Positions 37,099 through 49,384 of a DNA stretch of 64,000 nucleotides are shown in pieces. This DNA is from Lottia gigantea (Eukaryota; Mollusca; Gastropoda; Lottiidae), in contig NW_008708133.1 in assembly GCF_000327385.1 (NCBI RefSeq), positions 2,640,462 to 2,704,461 of the forward strand, written 5' to 3'. A program made the position numbers and the translations under genes. Below the pieces are notes generated by a model. The model worked only from the letters and a program-made list of their open reading frames with translations, did no database searches and had not been told where the DNA came from. Within the stretch, counting starts at the first letter, position 1; the number at the start of each line of letters is the position of its first letter.

Positions 37099-40000
37099 TT
37101 ATTTTCTATTTTTCAACATAAAAGATGTTGTAAAGGATATTTTTCTTTTCTTTAATTTTTCATGATCTAATCGTTTTAGTGCCAATCTGTTTCTCTGTCT
37201 ACAAGTCTGAAAAAAAATATTGTTTTTGTTAAATGAAGCTAGTTATCAATTGTTTCAAATTCATATACCAGTACATCAATGAATAAATCAAATAATAAAA
37301 CAAACCAGTCTACTTTGCAATATTCTGTTCATAAACCCCAATTAAAATATAGAAATATATAGTCATTGTGTTTGAGTACAGCTTAAGAAAACATTTTAAC
37401 ATAGATTTTGTGATTGATAGATTTAAATGATTCTGTGATATTCTCTATTTCCAATTTATTTGCGAATATCTCTAATTCTATGACATTTGTCTGGTCATGG
37501 AAAAATCAGTACAGTGCAGTACAGTACTCTACATTCATTACTGAAATTTAAGACAACAACTAGACAAGTTGTAGTTGTTCCTTTATGATAACTCTCCACA
37601 GAAAAGATAGCTTGCCAGACAAGGTAACATACACCACTATCAGTTGTCAGAAATGATAACAAAGTCTGTAGTGGTTTAACATGTGAAACCAATCATCCCA
37701 TTCTCATTAATTTCAAGCTTTACTGAGATCTCATACAAAGTTTCATCAAGATCGGATAAAAAATGTAGTCTCTATCAGGCCGTCAAGCCAAATTGAAATA
37801 ATTTAAGGGCAATAACTCAAAAACCATTCATCCAATTATTACCATTTTTGAACTTGAGATCTTATCAATATATACATGCATACCAAATTTCATCAAGATC
37901 AGATTAAGCTGTAGCCTCTATCATGCATACAACAAATGTGAACAGACAGACAGGGGCGACGGCAATAATATACAAAAATCTTACAGCAAGGAAAACAGGT
38001 TTTACTTCATTCCATTTGTCTTCTATTTCATCCAACTCCATTTTTCGGTGAAAAAATTGCACACCTTCTACAAAAAAAAAAAATTTAATTAATTCTCTAA
38101 TCCATAATTTTTCACATAAATGAATGAAATGAAGCAGAACTTTGTATTAGTAATTAGTATAAAGTAATAATCTTTTTTTTTTCTGATTTTACGATTTTGA
38201 AAAAGTTACATACCTTGGAGACGAATGTCTTTGGGTTGAAAGAAAAATCTTGTTGATGACTTTGTTATTTGTTTTTCTTCAATTTCATCACTAGAATTAA
38301 GAAATAACATCTACATCAAGCATTAATTGCTTGTGTTTACTGTTCATTTTGCAAAGTTACCAACTGAGATGACAAGCCCAGTTTCAAAATACAACAACAA
38401 CAATAAAAACCCTGTTACCTGAATGCAGTACTGATATGACTGAATTGTACTCAATTCCTGCTATCATAATAAAGGTTCACTTCAAATATATCTCCGATAA
38501 TTGGAAATTTGAGAACTTTCAGGAATTTTCACATCCATACCTTTTTTCTCTTAAACACTCTGTCTCTTCTTTCTTTCTCAGATTTTTTGGTAATTCCAAT
38601 TTCTCTGGTTCTGAAATTAAATATTTGTTCTACAAATTAACCAACAAATAAATTTTTAGCAATTGTAGGCTAATTGGAAAGTAGGTTTGGATTTGTATCT
38701 TAGTTTTCTGTCCCTGTTCCTTTAGAAGATTTTCAACTACTGGTAAGTCAGTCTATGTCAGACCTGCAAAACTAACAGAATGAAACCTGTCCTTATGTTA
38801 TCCAGGTAATATCTCAACTTATGTCAGGCTCAAGTTATCTTTATAATCTTCCTAAAACTGAATAAAAATCTCTCTACATACCTGATATATTCTGATTTCC
38901 AAAAGTTTTCAAAAAGGAAAAACCACTGTTGACATCCTTTTCTGGCTTTACAAAGGCACTGAACAATGATGATGAAACAAAGAAATTCTTATTCTTTTGA
39001 CATGCATGTTCTTCATCTCCTTCCTTTTTACTATCTTCATCACCTCCCTCATCCTCCTCATTTTCATCCTTCTCCTTATCATCGTCACTATTTTCATTAC
39101 TCTCATTGTCACTATCATCACTATCCTTGTCACTATCATCACTATCTTTGTCACTATCATCACCATCATTGTCACTATCATCATTGTCATCAGATTCTGT
39201 ACTATCACTGTTGTCAGTCTCCTCAACCCCCTGTTTATTGGTATCACCATTATTGGCTTCAGAGGCATCTTCACCATCACTTTGATCATCACTGTCACTC
39301 TCTTCATCACTGTTCGAGTAATCATCATTACTGCTCTCATCATCACTACTGGCTATTCTCCCTTTATCTGTTTTCTTCACACCGTATCTAGCATCATCTT
39401 TACTTTCCTCTTTACTTTTATCTCTGTTATTGCATTCATTTTTATTTCTATCAGATTCATTTCCACTGACATCATCTACTGTATTATCATCATCAGTATC
39501 ATAGCTAAGTATTGAACCTCCTGTCTCTTCCTGAATCTTTATCAAGTTCTTTGCAGGTGTGTTTAGTGATTTTACTTTTCTATCTTTTATCAATATTTCA
39601 ATATCAGATTCTGACGAAGATCTCTGGTCATTATTTAATTTGAAAGTCTCTGATTTTTTAATAGTTACATCGATTGTCTTAGTATGATCATTCAGTATGG
39701 TGTCCTTTGCCACAAAAGATGAATATTTCTCAGCAACTTTTTCAAAATCATCAGAATCTAAATCACTATCAGATGATATTTCCTTTTCATTTGGTATTTT
39801 TAATGCAATACTTGTATCATTATTTTGCCTTATGTTTGTTACAGTTTCATCAGAACAGTTTTCTATAGAAACTATTAATTTTATTGTTTTTTCAGTATTT
39901 TTTATTTTCTTTATCATATCATCTGTATCTTCTGAATCACTTGCTGTCAACATTTTGTTAGAAATATTTTTCTCTTGAAGGTCTATTTTTGAAATTTCTA

Positions 40001-43000
40001 ATTTCAAATCAGGCTCTACTCTTAGAGCAGATTCTTGGAGAACAGACAAGGAGTCTGAATATTTCAATGCAACTTTTTCAAAGTCATCAGAATCATATTC
40101 ACGGTCATTTGCACTATGTTCTACATTTGGTATTTCACTACTCTGTAATTTTGATATAGAAGAATATGAATTATTAGCGTTACATTCATCAAATTCGTCA
40201 TTTTCATTTTCAGGGCGGGTATCACTTTCAGAATCCCCTGCGCTTTTTATAGTCGTCTTAGGAACTGTTTCAATACTCAAACAATCTAGCATAGCTATGC
40301 CTTGAAAAGGTATCTGTTTCATATTATTATCAACATATGACAGAGCTATTTCAATTTTCTGTTTTGTTTTAAGAGGTAGTTCGCTGTTAGAAGTAAGTTT
40401 GTCATTTACTGTAACCACCTGATCAATTTTTGGTTTTGAATCAATTTCATTCACTACTGGCTTTTTCAAGGGAATATTTTGCTCCTTGTTAGCAATTGAA
40501 TTGTTGGAAGAGCTTGTTTTGTTTCTCGAAGCATTCATTGCTATAATCTCATCTGTGTCAGCAGAACCAGCAGAGTCATATCCACAAGTTGTAGCCTCAC
40601 CAAGGACTGATAAATGCTGAAATTGCTCTTCATCATTAGAGAGCTGTTCATCCGAATCATAAATAAAGTCTGTTTTAGGAATGTGATATTCACTAGAAAC
40701 AGTTTTCCTACTTTTTACAATTTCAATATCATCTTCAAACTTTCGAGGAATTTCTTCAGAATTTTTTTCCAAATATCTTCTTCGTAGTTCCTCCATTTTT
40801 TCTTGCATTTCATCACTCCAATAATCTTCATTTAGTTTAACACGTTTAGGGACATAACTTTCGAATTCAGAAAAATCTCCACATCTTCGTTTTGATGAAC
40901 TATTGTTAGTATCTGTTTCAACTTTCCACGTTAATTCTTCAATATCTATAACTCTTTCACTTTCTTCTTCCTCTTTCAATTTCTTCAGGTTATGACAATA
41001 TTTGGATGGATCGTAATATATACAGTTATAATGTTAAGAAAACATAAATGAAAAATAGCGAACTGCCTGTTTATTTGTATTACATGAAGCAAAAAGTAAA
41101 TAAAAATCCAGGTAAGGAAGAGCAGACATGAGCACCTTTGATTTTCCTTAAGGTGTGAATGGGCTCAACTAAGCTTGAAGCATTCTCAAAATCCATCAAA
41201 ACTGAAGATTTTAGTAAGTTTACAAGGAAAGATGAAAAGACAGATAGATGGTGGACAAAGATGTTTGCCTGGAGCAAAAGGTTAATTTACATATTATCAT
41301 TGCATCAGATTTCTTTTTATCACAATAGGGTTGTCGAGCTAAATAGAAGCTAGAGTTTTCTTAAATGTTTTCATTATACAATCTTTAATTCTAAAAGGAT
41401 ATCTTATTCAAAGATCTATTTCTAACATTTACTATGGGTAATATTCTTCCATATTTACCAACTACCCATTTCTACAAAGAAAAAAAAAAACAACATCTGT
41501 TCACGAGGAGACATTCTACAATTTCCATGAACCCCATACAGTACCAAATCAGGTAGGTGTAGGCTTAACTTATGGATTTGTACAAACAGAAAATTATACC
41601 TCAGGGACATTGTAGAATATCAGACACTGACTTGATGGACTTACTAATGGTTCAGCTTTGTATTGATACCCATATTTATGGGAAATTTGGCTTTTAACAT
41701 AGTAAAAATTCTCAAAACCCCAAAGGTGGGTCACAGCAACTACCATAAATGACACTTACTTTGACCCAAACATGTCGAAATTCCCATCCATATATTCTGT
41801 CTGAGGAAAGGATAGGGCCAGATTTGTCTGCTATTATTAACCATTAAATGTAATATAAGCTCATTATTGACAAACCTTTTCACCTGGAATTGGAGTACCC
41901 GGAACTTTTCCTTTCATGTTAAAATCTTCTATTTCTGGTAAAAGAGCTAAAGGATTGTGAAAATTGGTTTTAACTTTCTTTACAACTGGAACAATTGGAT
42001 AGTTTCTTTCTTCATCTAATCTTAAAAATAACATAATAAACTTGATAAACTTACTGTTATATCATCACCTAATTTTACATCTCGGTAGGCTAGATACTAT
42101 AAAAAAAAACAAAAAACAGTCCTGTTTTGTAGAAATTGACCAAAGCTGAAGTTATATCAACTTCTATCTGTATTTGTGCTTTGTAGAATAGGCTTGGATT
42201 TCCAAAAAAAGAGTAGTCAAATGGCATGATCATATACAATCCTAGGTTGTTGAAAAATGTCTCTGATAACAGCTCTAATCATATTGAATGCTTTTGAACA
42301 TGAACCAACTGATTTGATAATTATATTATTAGAATTAGAACTTAAATTCCAGAGTTACATGAAAAATATTGGATATAAACACATTATAAGATACCTTTTT
42401 AAAAAATGTTCTTTAGCCAGGTGAATTTGCAAAGAACGCCCCTTCCATTTAGCCTTGTTGAAAATACTAAAACCTATATATAATTAACAAAGTATGCAAT
42501 TTACAATAGCCAACCAAGATGAAATGTAGACAGTAATAATTTTACAGGGTACGTTTTGGATGTTTATTTCTCATTGTGTTTTTTCACAATATGTCAAGAA
42601 CCAGTTATTAGTCAATGTCCTTGAGAACCATACAGATTATCTTTGTTAAGTATGACCGTTTATTTCTTGTTCTGTTTCTTGGGAAAAAAAGGGAAACAAA
42701 CTTACATTTATTCAAGGCTGATTCATCACTTATGATATTAATATAGGCAAAGGTATTAAAATCTTCCCCTGAAAAAAGCAAAATATATGAAACATCATTT
42801 GAAAATAATATTCATTGAGTCTTGGCTGTCAGAAAAATATTTCTTTTTTCAATTCTGAATGCAAGAACATCTGATCTCAAAAAACCCAAAAAAAAAAAAA
42901 AAGAAAAAAAATTACTGGAAGTATTATTATTTGCAAACAAATTCTCAAAATTCTCTTTCAATAAGATTCTATTTAATTTCAACTACCATAGACATCTTTC

Positions 43001-43134
43001 TTAGTCTTTATTTCTACATCTTGAATTGTACCAAAACTATTGAATTTTTCTTTTAATTCATCTACTGTTACTTCTGAAGATAATCCACCAATATGTAATC
43101 TTCTTAATGTGTTTCTATTTATAGTCTGATCCAT
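37099..43134 (-). CDS. NOL8: Nucleolar protein 8 (ten exons, 994 aa)
   Basis: Exons 5' to 3': 42987-43134, 42706-42768, 42395-42473, 41876-42020, 41403-41471, 38882-41024, 38541-38610, 38214-38290, 37985-38067, 37099-37206; total 2,985 nt. NOL8 is a nucleolar RNA-binding protein implicated in ribosome biogenesis and growth. The RRM covers about residues 10-90, with RNP2-like LHIGGL and RNP1-like FAYINI (56-61), followed by NKAKWKGRSLQIHLAKEHFL, typical of NOL8. Then come KGKVPGTPIPGEK, KWVVGKYGRILPI and YDPSKYCHNLKK, all close to vertebrate NOL8, and DTDEIIAM further on. The large sixth exon encodes a disordered Ser/Asp/Glu-rich region with a near-perfect (S)DD(S)D repeat (about 39,100-39,250). 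The C-terminus has TRFFFQPKDIRLQ and a basic tail. The intron between exons 5 and 6 is AT-AC. An AATAAA motif overlaps the stop codon. Confidence 0.93.
37603..37984 (+). mobile_element. Core-repeat MITE relative abutting NOL8 exon 9
   Basis: Left terminus AAAAGATAGCTTGCCAGACA and AGGTAACATACACC. The interior has GGGCAATAACTCAAAAACCA and CATCAAGATCAGATTAAGC; the right end has GACAGACAGGGGCGACGGCAATAA. The terminal hairpin is missing, and the sequence runs straight into the donor of exon 9 (37,985). Confidence 0.7.
41025..41402 (-). other. NOL8: U12-type AT-AC intron of NOL8 (378 nt)
   Basis: On the coding strand the intron opens ATATCCTTTT, the exact U12 AT-AC donor consensus. It carries TTTTCTTAAC at about 41,033-41,042, a near-match to the U12 branch site. 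About 10 nt later it ends in AC. There is no AG between the branch-like element and the conserved coding residues. Exon 5 ends in NRSLNK and exon 6 starts CIYYDPSKYCHN, which aligns without a gap to the vertebrate HKRK-IIKYDPSKYCHN. The phase is 0. Confidence 0.9.
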
Positions 43135-43548
43135 TTTTCCAAATTGAACATCTGATTAAAATGTCTATCAAAAGAAATAGAGATTCTAATTCTAAATTTC
43201 AGACTTTTTCCCAAGTCAATTGTATCTGAACCTAATGTTGCTGCTGGTTTGTTGAGTTATTGAATTACTCTCTGTTAACAATGTTCATAGAATCGAATTT
43301 TGTCATTTTCATTTTATTTAAAATAACTACCAAAAAAGACTGGAAACCTTAGATTGTTATCTGTTTGATTAAAATGTCAAACAATGAAGAAATAATTATT
43401 ATTAGGAAATAGATTTTACAGAGGGGAGTTTTCAGTCCCAAATGTGGGTTATTTCACAAGAAATTTCTTGAAGGGAAGTGTGTTCATTTCAAATGTAAAA
43501 ATTCAAAAGCCTATATTTGTATGGACACGAAGACAATCTTTAACAAGT
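43135..43548. other. NOL8 upstream region
   Basis: AT-rich sequence upstream of the NOL8 start codon. It should include the promoter and 5' UTR. No TATA box, repeat or RNA gene is evident. Confidence 0.4.
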
Positions 43549-44050
43549 GGTTGCCTAGCAAGATACACCCACTTTCCTGATACATTTTTAGTATATCAAG
43601 GGTGGTCACAAATCTGTGTCAAATCATACCAAAATCTAATTTGTACACAAAAAATTAAGAAAAATTCTGACATAAACTGTCACCTCTATTGGGCTCACAA
43701 CGCAACAAACTTTGATGGGTTTTTACTAAGTCAAGGGCAATAACTCAAATTCTTTTGATTAAAAAATTGTCAAACAAAATCTTGACTAAGATCTCATCCT
43801 CATAAATGATCACACCAAATTTCACTTAAATCGGATGAAAACTATAGTCTCTATTGTGTTCACAAAGAAATTTTTGTCAAGGGCAATAACTAAAAAATGG
43901 TTCATCGAAAGGTTGTCAAATTCGAACTCGTCAAAGATCTCATCAATATAAATGATCACACCAAACTTCGTTAAAATCAGATAAAAACTGTAGTCTCTAT
44001 TGCGTTGACAAGCCAATTGAGGCGACCACATTTTAATGTGGCCATATAAA
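43549..44050 (+). mobile_element. Core-repeat MITE relative
   Basis: Starts GGTTGCCTAGCAAGATACAC with CCACT and ends with a CCACATTTTAATGTGG hairpin followed by CCATATAAAAA. Inside are three units of about 130 bp with TCAAGGGCAATAACTCAAAT, CACACCAAATTTCACTTAAA and AACTATAGTCTCTATTG. The layout matches family 1, but the core is again different. Confidence 0.65.
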
Positions 44051-44213
44051 AACCTGTGAAATAAGGGGAATATAAATTTAATTCTGAGCTCAGTGCTGAT
44101 GGGGAGTAGTAATACAAGTCAAGACTATGATAGACAACTGACAAAAATAATAGTTTACTATCTGTAGCTTCAGTTTTACACATGGATTTTTATGTTGATA
44201 AAAATATAATCTT

Positions 44214-44716
44214 GTCACATGATCAACTAGCGGATTCCATGTCAGCAGAAAATTTCTATGGAAAGTGGGCCATATTCTTATGTTGTTTCAGTGACTTTTA
44301 GCAATAAATCATGCTACGTATCTTATTGTGTCAGTGACTATTTTTTTTTAAAATCGTGGTTCTTTGAAGGAATTGTCACTAGTTATAATGAATTGGTATT
44401 AAAGATAAATACTAAGAGAAGTTAATTATACCACCCGGTATCTATACAACATGTTTTTCTAGACTTATTTATAGATCAAACATTGTACATGAAAATAGGT
44501 GATGCATTCTGCCGCCGTTGCCGAGTTGGTTACTCATGAAATATGGGTCAAAGTGAAGGATTCATAAAGAAAATCGAAACAAACCAATTTTAATTATTTT
44601 GTAGAATATCTGAGGAAACATCTAAGACATAAAACAAAAAAATTCGTTTTTTTTTAACTTTGACGAAATTCTGTGTTGAATCCTTATGATGATGCACGAA
44701 AATAGGTTACACCACT
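44214..44716 (-). mobile_element. Element with CAGTGGTGTAACC end, inverted partial copy
   Basis: Nearly the reverse complement of 51,731-52,220: TGATCAACTAGCGGATTCCA, then AAATTTCTATGGAAAGTGGG, ending TGCACGAAAATAGGTTACAC and CACTG at 44,716. The other terminus is absent; the copy is cut near 44,214. Non-coding. Confidence 0.7.
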
Positions 44717-45025
44717 GTATGATTAGGCCTATGCATAATGTAATGTAAACTGACAGTGACAAACAAGATTCTGTTTGGAAATCAGAGTGTTTGTTAACTG
44801 GAAATGAAACGTACTATATTCTACTGTCTGCACTTTTGAAAGTAAATTTGGGTTGAAAATCGTGATCTCTAAAAACAAATTGTGTTTTATTCGATTTTCT
44901 TCACGTGTAGTTGTTTACAATCAACCGGAAAATTCTATTCGACCTTGAACTTTTCACAAATACGTAACCAACAAGTGAACTGAAGACAATTTGGCAACCT
45001 TTTGTGTAGCCACTGGTTACAGTGT
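44717..45025. other. Intergenic stretch, no feature seen
   Basis: AT-rich sequence between two transposon relics; nothing recognised. Confidence 0.4.
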
Positions 45026-45350
45026 TAGTTAATTGAAGGGACAGATCTAGATTCGCATTTGTTTTGACAATCGTACCTTAGTCTCAGAACTTTTTAGCCA
45101 ATCAGTAATAGTGTTCATAACTCAAATCCATGGAAGTTATCCGCGTTTGAAAGTTAAAAAGACAAGTCGTCTTTTCCTGAGATACTTCCATATGTAGAGA
45201 AAGAAAATTTATGGAAATAGGAAAAGAAATTCATAATTTGAGATAATTTTGAAGGAATTATGCTATTTTGGTACATTTCCAGTACTAGACTATTTACATA
45301 TATTCAAGACTCAAATCACACTGTAGCCTATCTGTCCCTAAAGTTAAGTA
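45026..45350. mobile_element. MITE, family 2, second copy
   Basis: Ends TTAATTGAAGGGACAGATCT and TATCTGTCCCTAAAGTTAAG are inverted repeats like those at 9341-9642. The interior shares GTACCTTAGTCTCAGAAC and AGCCAATCAGTAATAGTG. A plus-strand 90-codon frame crossing its right end looks accidental. Confidence 0.65.
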
Positions 45351-45535
45351 ATTTGATTTTAAACACAACACAATCAAAACATTATTCTCTCCATCTGAAA
45401 TATGAACTTGTCAATGCTAGTCATAGAATGACCATCTGTGATTCGATTAGGTCCCATTTCCGTGAAAATGAAATGAATGAAGTTAGCCTATATAGAGACT
45501 ACGCCTTATTTTTCTCATTATTTAATTGTTGATGT

Positions 45536-45660
45536 GGGCAAAGTCGTGCAATGTAGGCTACAATGAAGATAATATGCCATGGCACCGGTACTGGCCTGTT
45601 CTTTTTCACAAAACAATTGCCGAGGGATCTTTAACTGACATAGCCGGTTTAGCCCCAGCA
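45536..45660 (+). mobile_element. SINE body fragment
   Basis: GGCAAAGTCGTGCAATGTAG followed by a CTGGCCTGTTCTTTTTCACA motif and GCCGAGGGATCTTTAA resembles the middle of the SINE copy at 31.5 kb. Neither the tRNA-like head nor the tail is present. Confidence 0.45.
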
Positions 45661-45879
45661 CCCCTTTGTGGATTTTAGTCAATGTTGGGGGTTAGCCCCT
45701 TAAAATGTTCTTATGAGGTGAGCTGGAGAATACATCTAACATGATTTAATTTGACCCGAAAGGGACGAGAGGGTGGGAGGGGAGGGGGTGTTGACAAAAT
45801 GTAACCATAACAGCTAGCTGAATTAATGAAGACAAATCCGGTTATATAATAATAACGTTTTATTATTTAATCGCCATAC

Positions 45880-48800
45880 CTAAGAAAGACCCGAAAGTTT
45901 AAACACCCAGGCCCATTGACAAGGCATCTTATTTGCAGGAATAGCCGGTATCATGATATCCATTCCACCTCCTTGTCTTGATTTCCAGGTAAAGGTCCCA
46001 CCATTATAACCCAGTAAAGACACTGTTGTGTCTGGTTGAGGATTTGGTGCTCCCAGACTGAGAGTTGAAGTTGTTGGCCAGTCAAGCACTATGGCGTATA
46101 CGTCACTGTTTTTCATGGTGTACCTGTGATTATAATAATAAGCATTGCTTATATACTGAATACAATATTATTAAAGCTATGTGTCATGTGTCATGATTGT
46201 TTGTTTTAAAACGTCACTTTGGGAGAATCGTTGCTGGAGAGCTTTTCATTCAAACAAATGACGCAATTAACATTCAGCCGTAATGCTTCATCAAATCACT
46301 GCATCGATCTAGAGGATCCCAAACCCTTACAAACTCTTGGAGTTACTTGTGTCGTTTTGAGAGATCCATGGTTTTGAACTTCTGATAGCTTCTCCATTAA
46401 CCGATAACCATGACCCCACGTCCCTTAACCTGGTTTCAAATATGGGCCTGATAGTTCCTTCTTTAGTTGGTCCTACGTTCATCAACATATTTCCTCCACA
46501 GCTTTAGTAATGAAAAATTATATATACAGGTAGCATTATTATTAAAGATAGTCAAGCCTATATGGCAGCTAACACAATTTTTAGAGCGAGACCAGCACTC
46601 GCACTATGCTCAAGTCATGTTCTAAAAGCGAGACCAATTAACATTACGAAAATGATTTCGATGTCCTATTATCAACAACCAAAAATTTAAAAGAAATTGT
46701 AGACGGAGCATGAGATTGTCTTTCGAAAATCATGAAATGTTGTCCTAAGAGGGATAGTAGAGCAAGTTCAATTGTATACCAACATACCAACCTGACAGTT
46801 TCAACAAACGTATCAATAAGTTCATCTGTTGTTAAATATTCATCGAGAGCAGCGTTACGTCTAAAACCCCAAGATTTTTTATCTATTGTCATGGCATTTT
46901 CCCATTTCCTTTTCTGTAAAACACCTGGAATTTATTGGACAAAATAGTCAATATGAAATTTTGTACCCGGTTTCCATGATAGAATTGTATTCTTAAAGAA
47001 AGATTCTGATGAAACTGGATTGAGTTTCTCTCTGAACGCATGGCGTTACATATTGTTGTTTTGGATAGTTAAATTTTTACCTGGTTGATATCTATCTTGA
47101 CAGGTTAAATATCCACCATGATGACAAGTGGAATCTTTACCCCATCTATCATTAGTCACTACTGTATCTTTTACTGGACTGTAACAAAAAGAGTACAAGT
47201 GTAAAAAACCATTTCACAAAATGAAAGAAACACATGTATCTTTGCAATTTGGCAAGCCGAATCTTTATATATATGGAGCGCTTTTAATTTGTCTTAAAGA
47301 ACAATAACTCGTGTACCTGTCATTATACAACCAGGCGATAAACTGTTTAGAATCCCAGTAATCACTAGAAGCTTCCCAATCTCCATCAGACCAAATGACT
47401 TCCGGTTTATAGTTATTTACCAATTCGTATAATTCTGGCATTGTTTTACCCTAAAAAATATAAGCTGTCATGATGAATCGTAAGACTACGTAGGAGGGGA
47501 CTGGGAACACCGATCCTTTCGTTTTATGTTTCATCTTCTCTGGCAGAAAAATGTAAGTGCGCTGACCAAATCATCTTGCATCAAAGCTAAAATTACAGCC
47601 TCTTCCAGTCTGATATGTGTATAATAAACTTTTACAGAATAACCATTATAAAACAAATTAACTGAATAAATTTACTTACATTTACAAAATATTGTGTAGA
47701 GAAATTATTTGCTTTGTCTTGTAAGTAATAGGGATTATACCATTCAAATAAAGAATGATACAAGCCAAAATGTATAGAGGTATTCTGTCTAATAGCTTTA
47801 GCAAGATCACCTAGAAATATATAACATATAGTGAACTATGAAATAACTTCCAGATAAACGTTGTGTGGACAGCTTATAGAGTGTTGTTGACAACATCTAC
47901 TGATGTCTGCATGAAAGTACTCTAGCTGCGAAATAAGATTAGAAAACATTTAGTTTTAAAATTTAATTTAAATTTAAATCTGGAGTTTTCATTTCTGGGC
48001 GTCGTTCCACATGATCTGACCAAATCAAATTGCTACTCATTTTTTGGTAATTAGAATGTTCATCACATCAGATTCCCTGTTCAATTAAATTGGGTCAGGA
48101 CCAGGTGGTAACAATTCTACATATGTATAGTGCATTATGTAATCAACTTACCAACCAAATCCCTTTTCGGACCAACAGCCATCGAGTTCCAATTAAAAGA
48201 ATAGTTAGATGGCCAATTTGTGAACCCTTCATGATGTTTGCTCACCAACACAACATACCTGTAACAATACAGTGAGTGTTTAAAAGTGTCGTTGGATTTT
48301 TCTAATAGAATTATTTAATTTATTCATAACTAAAATATATATGAACAAGCTTGGTCATATATATGCACTTTTTTCCATCTATTAGTCTTTCGGAGCATGG
48401 GCTGATCATGGAAATGGGTTGGTATTACAATAGAGTGGATCAGCTAAATGTTTTTTTGGAAGAAAACAATTTTCCTCTCTTAGATTTTGTGGAAAAATTT
48501 CATATAACGTCCATTCTAGTCCAAGACGAAAGACTCGATTAAGACATCTTAAACTTACTCTGCTCCGGAAGCTTGGAATATATCAGCCCACTGAGCAGGG
48601 TTATAAAACTCAGCTGTAAACTGAGATGCGAAATCGGGATAGGTAAAGTCTGGTCTGTAGTTATTTTTCATAAAGTTCACGATTTCTGGATTTTTGTCAT
48701 GTTTCCATCTGTACCAAAACCATTCATTATTTAGACTTGGTACTGAAAAAACTCCCCAGTGAATAAATATACCAAGTTTAGCTTCGTCATACCACTGTGG

Positions 48801-48908
48801 TAAAGGTCTGGAGTCAATAGATTCCCATGTTGGATCATACCTGACTCCTACCACAATATGTTGTATTACCAGCACACACAGACAACTCCAAAGAAAGTCC
48901 ATGTTCAT
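45880..48908 (-). CDS. FUCA: Alpha-L-fucosidase, GH29, copy A (eight exons, 455 aa)
   Basis: Exons 5' to 3': 48559-48908, 48152-48258, 47680-47810, 47317-47450, 47081-47178, 46792-46924, 46331-46501, 45880-46123; total 1,368 nt. GH29 fucosidases remove terminal alpha-L-fucose from glycoproteins and glycolipids, in lysosomes or after secretion. A hydrophobic signal peptide (residues 1-22) is followed by [14 protein letters not shown] (substrate-pocket His50), [41 protein letters not shown] (Asp218, the position of the catalytic nucleophile), NDRWG, CHHGGY, SWGFRR and [15 protein letters not shown]. The C-terminal beta domain ends [11 protein letters not shown]. Length is close to the human enzymes (about 460 aa). 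I used the first of two in-frame ATGs (48,908 and 48,902). A 5' UTR intron is likely. The exon 7/8 junction carries compensating changes relative to copy B. Confidence 0.93.
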
Positions 48909-49048
48909 AACCTTAAATAAGATTGTAAGATTAATATAGACATGACTTAACAAAAACATATCGGGGTATAATAATCAAAATAATCATTTTAAAAGTTAAA
49001 TGAAAATGTCAGAAAATATATTGTTAATAATTGACAAACACGACTTAC

Positions 49049-49170
49049 CTGGCAATTCTTCTGAATAAAATTGATAAGAATAAAGCGATAAGTAACTATG
49101 TGTAGTGTCATATGGCCAAAGACCTTGAATTGATAAGATGTGAAAGCAGACCTCTCAGAAGATTTATATA
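49049..49170 (-). promoter_or_regulatory. Core promoter and non-coding first exon of fucosidase copy A
   Basis: On the minus strand TATATAAA lies at 49,170-49,163. About 30 nt on, near 49,135, would be the transcription start. The presumed 5' UTR exon ends at 49,049 in TTGCCAG|GTAAGT. An acceptor TTATTTAAG just before 48,911 then joins it to the exon carrying ATG 48,908. This rests on sequence signals only. Confidence 0.5.
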
Positions 49171-49384
49171 GATTTTATGGTAGCTTAATATTAAAACCCT
49201 TATACATGTATTCAAGTCTACGTACAGAATTATCGAAACTTTTCGCTTTCGTTGGTGCTTACGCCTATGTCGAACTCATCCGTCAGGGTGCATTTTAACT
49301 TGTCTATATTTGCAAATACCCATTAAATGAAGGTTAAATTTGTATTTGGGTGTTTTGCAACTGCAGAAATCAGAAATGTTGAAA

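Noticed and set aside
38948-39515. Met/Val-, His- and Ile-rich frames overlapping the NOL8 acidic exon
   Set aside because: Shadow frames of the Asp/Ser-rich coding repeat in NOL8 exon 6, which is supported by homology.
41013-41016. A later AC (in TATATTAC) as the AT-AC acceptor
   Set aside because: Also in frame, but it would remove four residues that align with the vertebrate IIKY and sits further from the branch site.
40979-41024. A GT-AG model for NOL8 with acceptor CTGAAG just before codon AAA (Lys)
   Set aside because: It would discard the conserved YDPSKYCHN residues that lie upstream in frame, and it has no pyrimidine tract. The AT-AC junction keeps them.
44515-44560. tRNA-like A-box text (GTTGCCGAGTTGGTTA)
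   Set aside because: No B box at the right distance and no cloverleaf; not kept in the other copy near 51.9 kb.
45260-45532. 90-codon plus-strand frame
   Set aside because: It runs across the end of a family 2 MITE; no homology or splice context.
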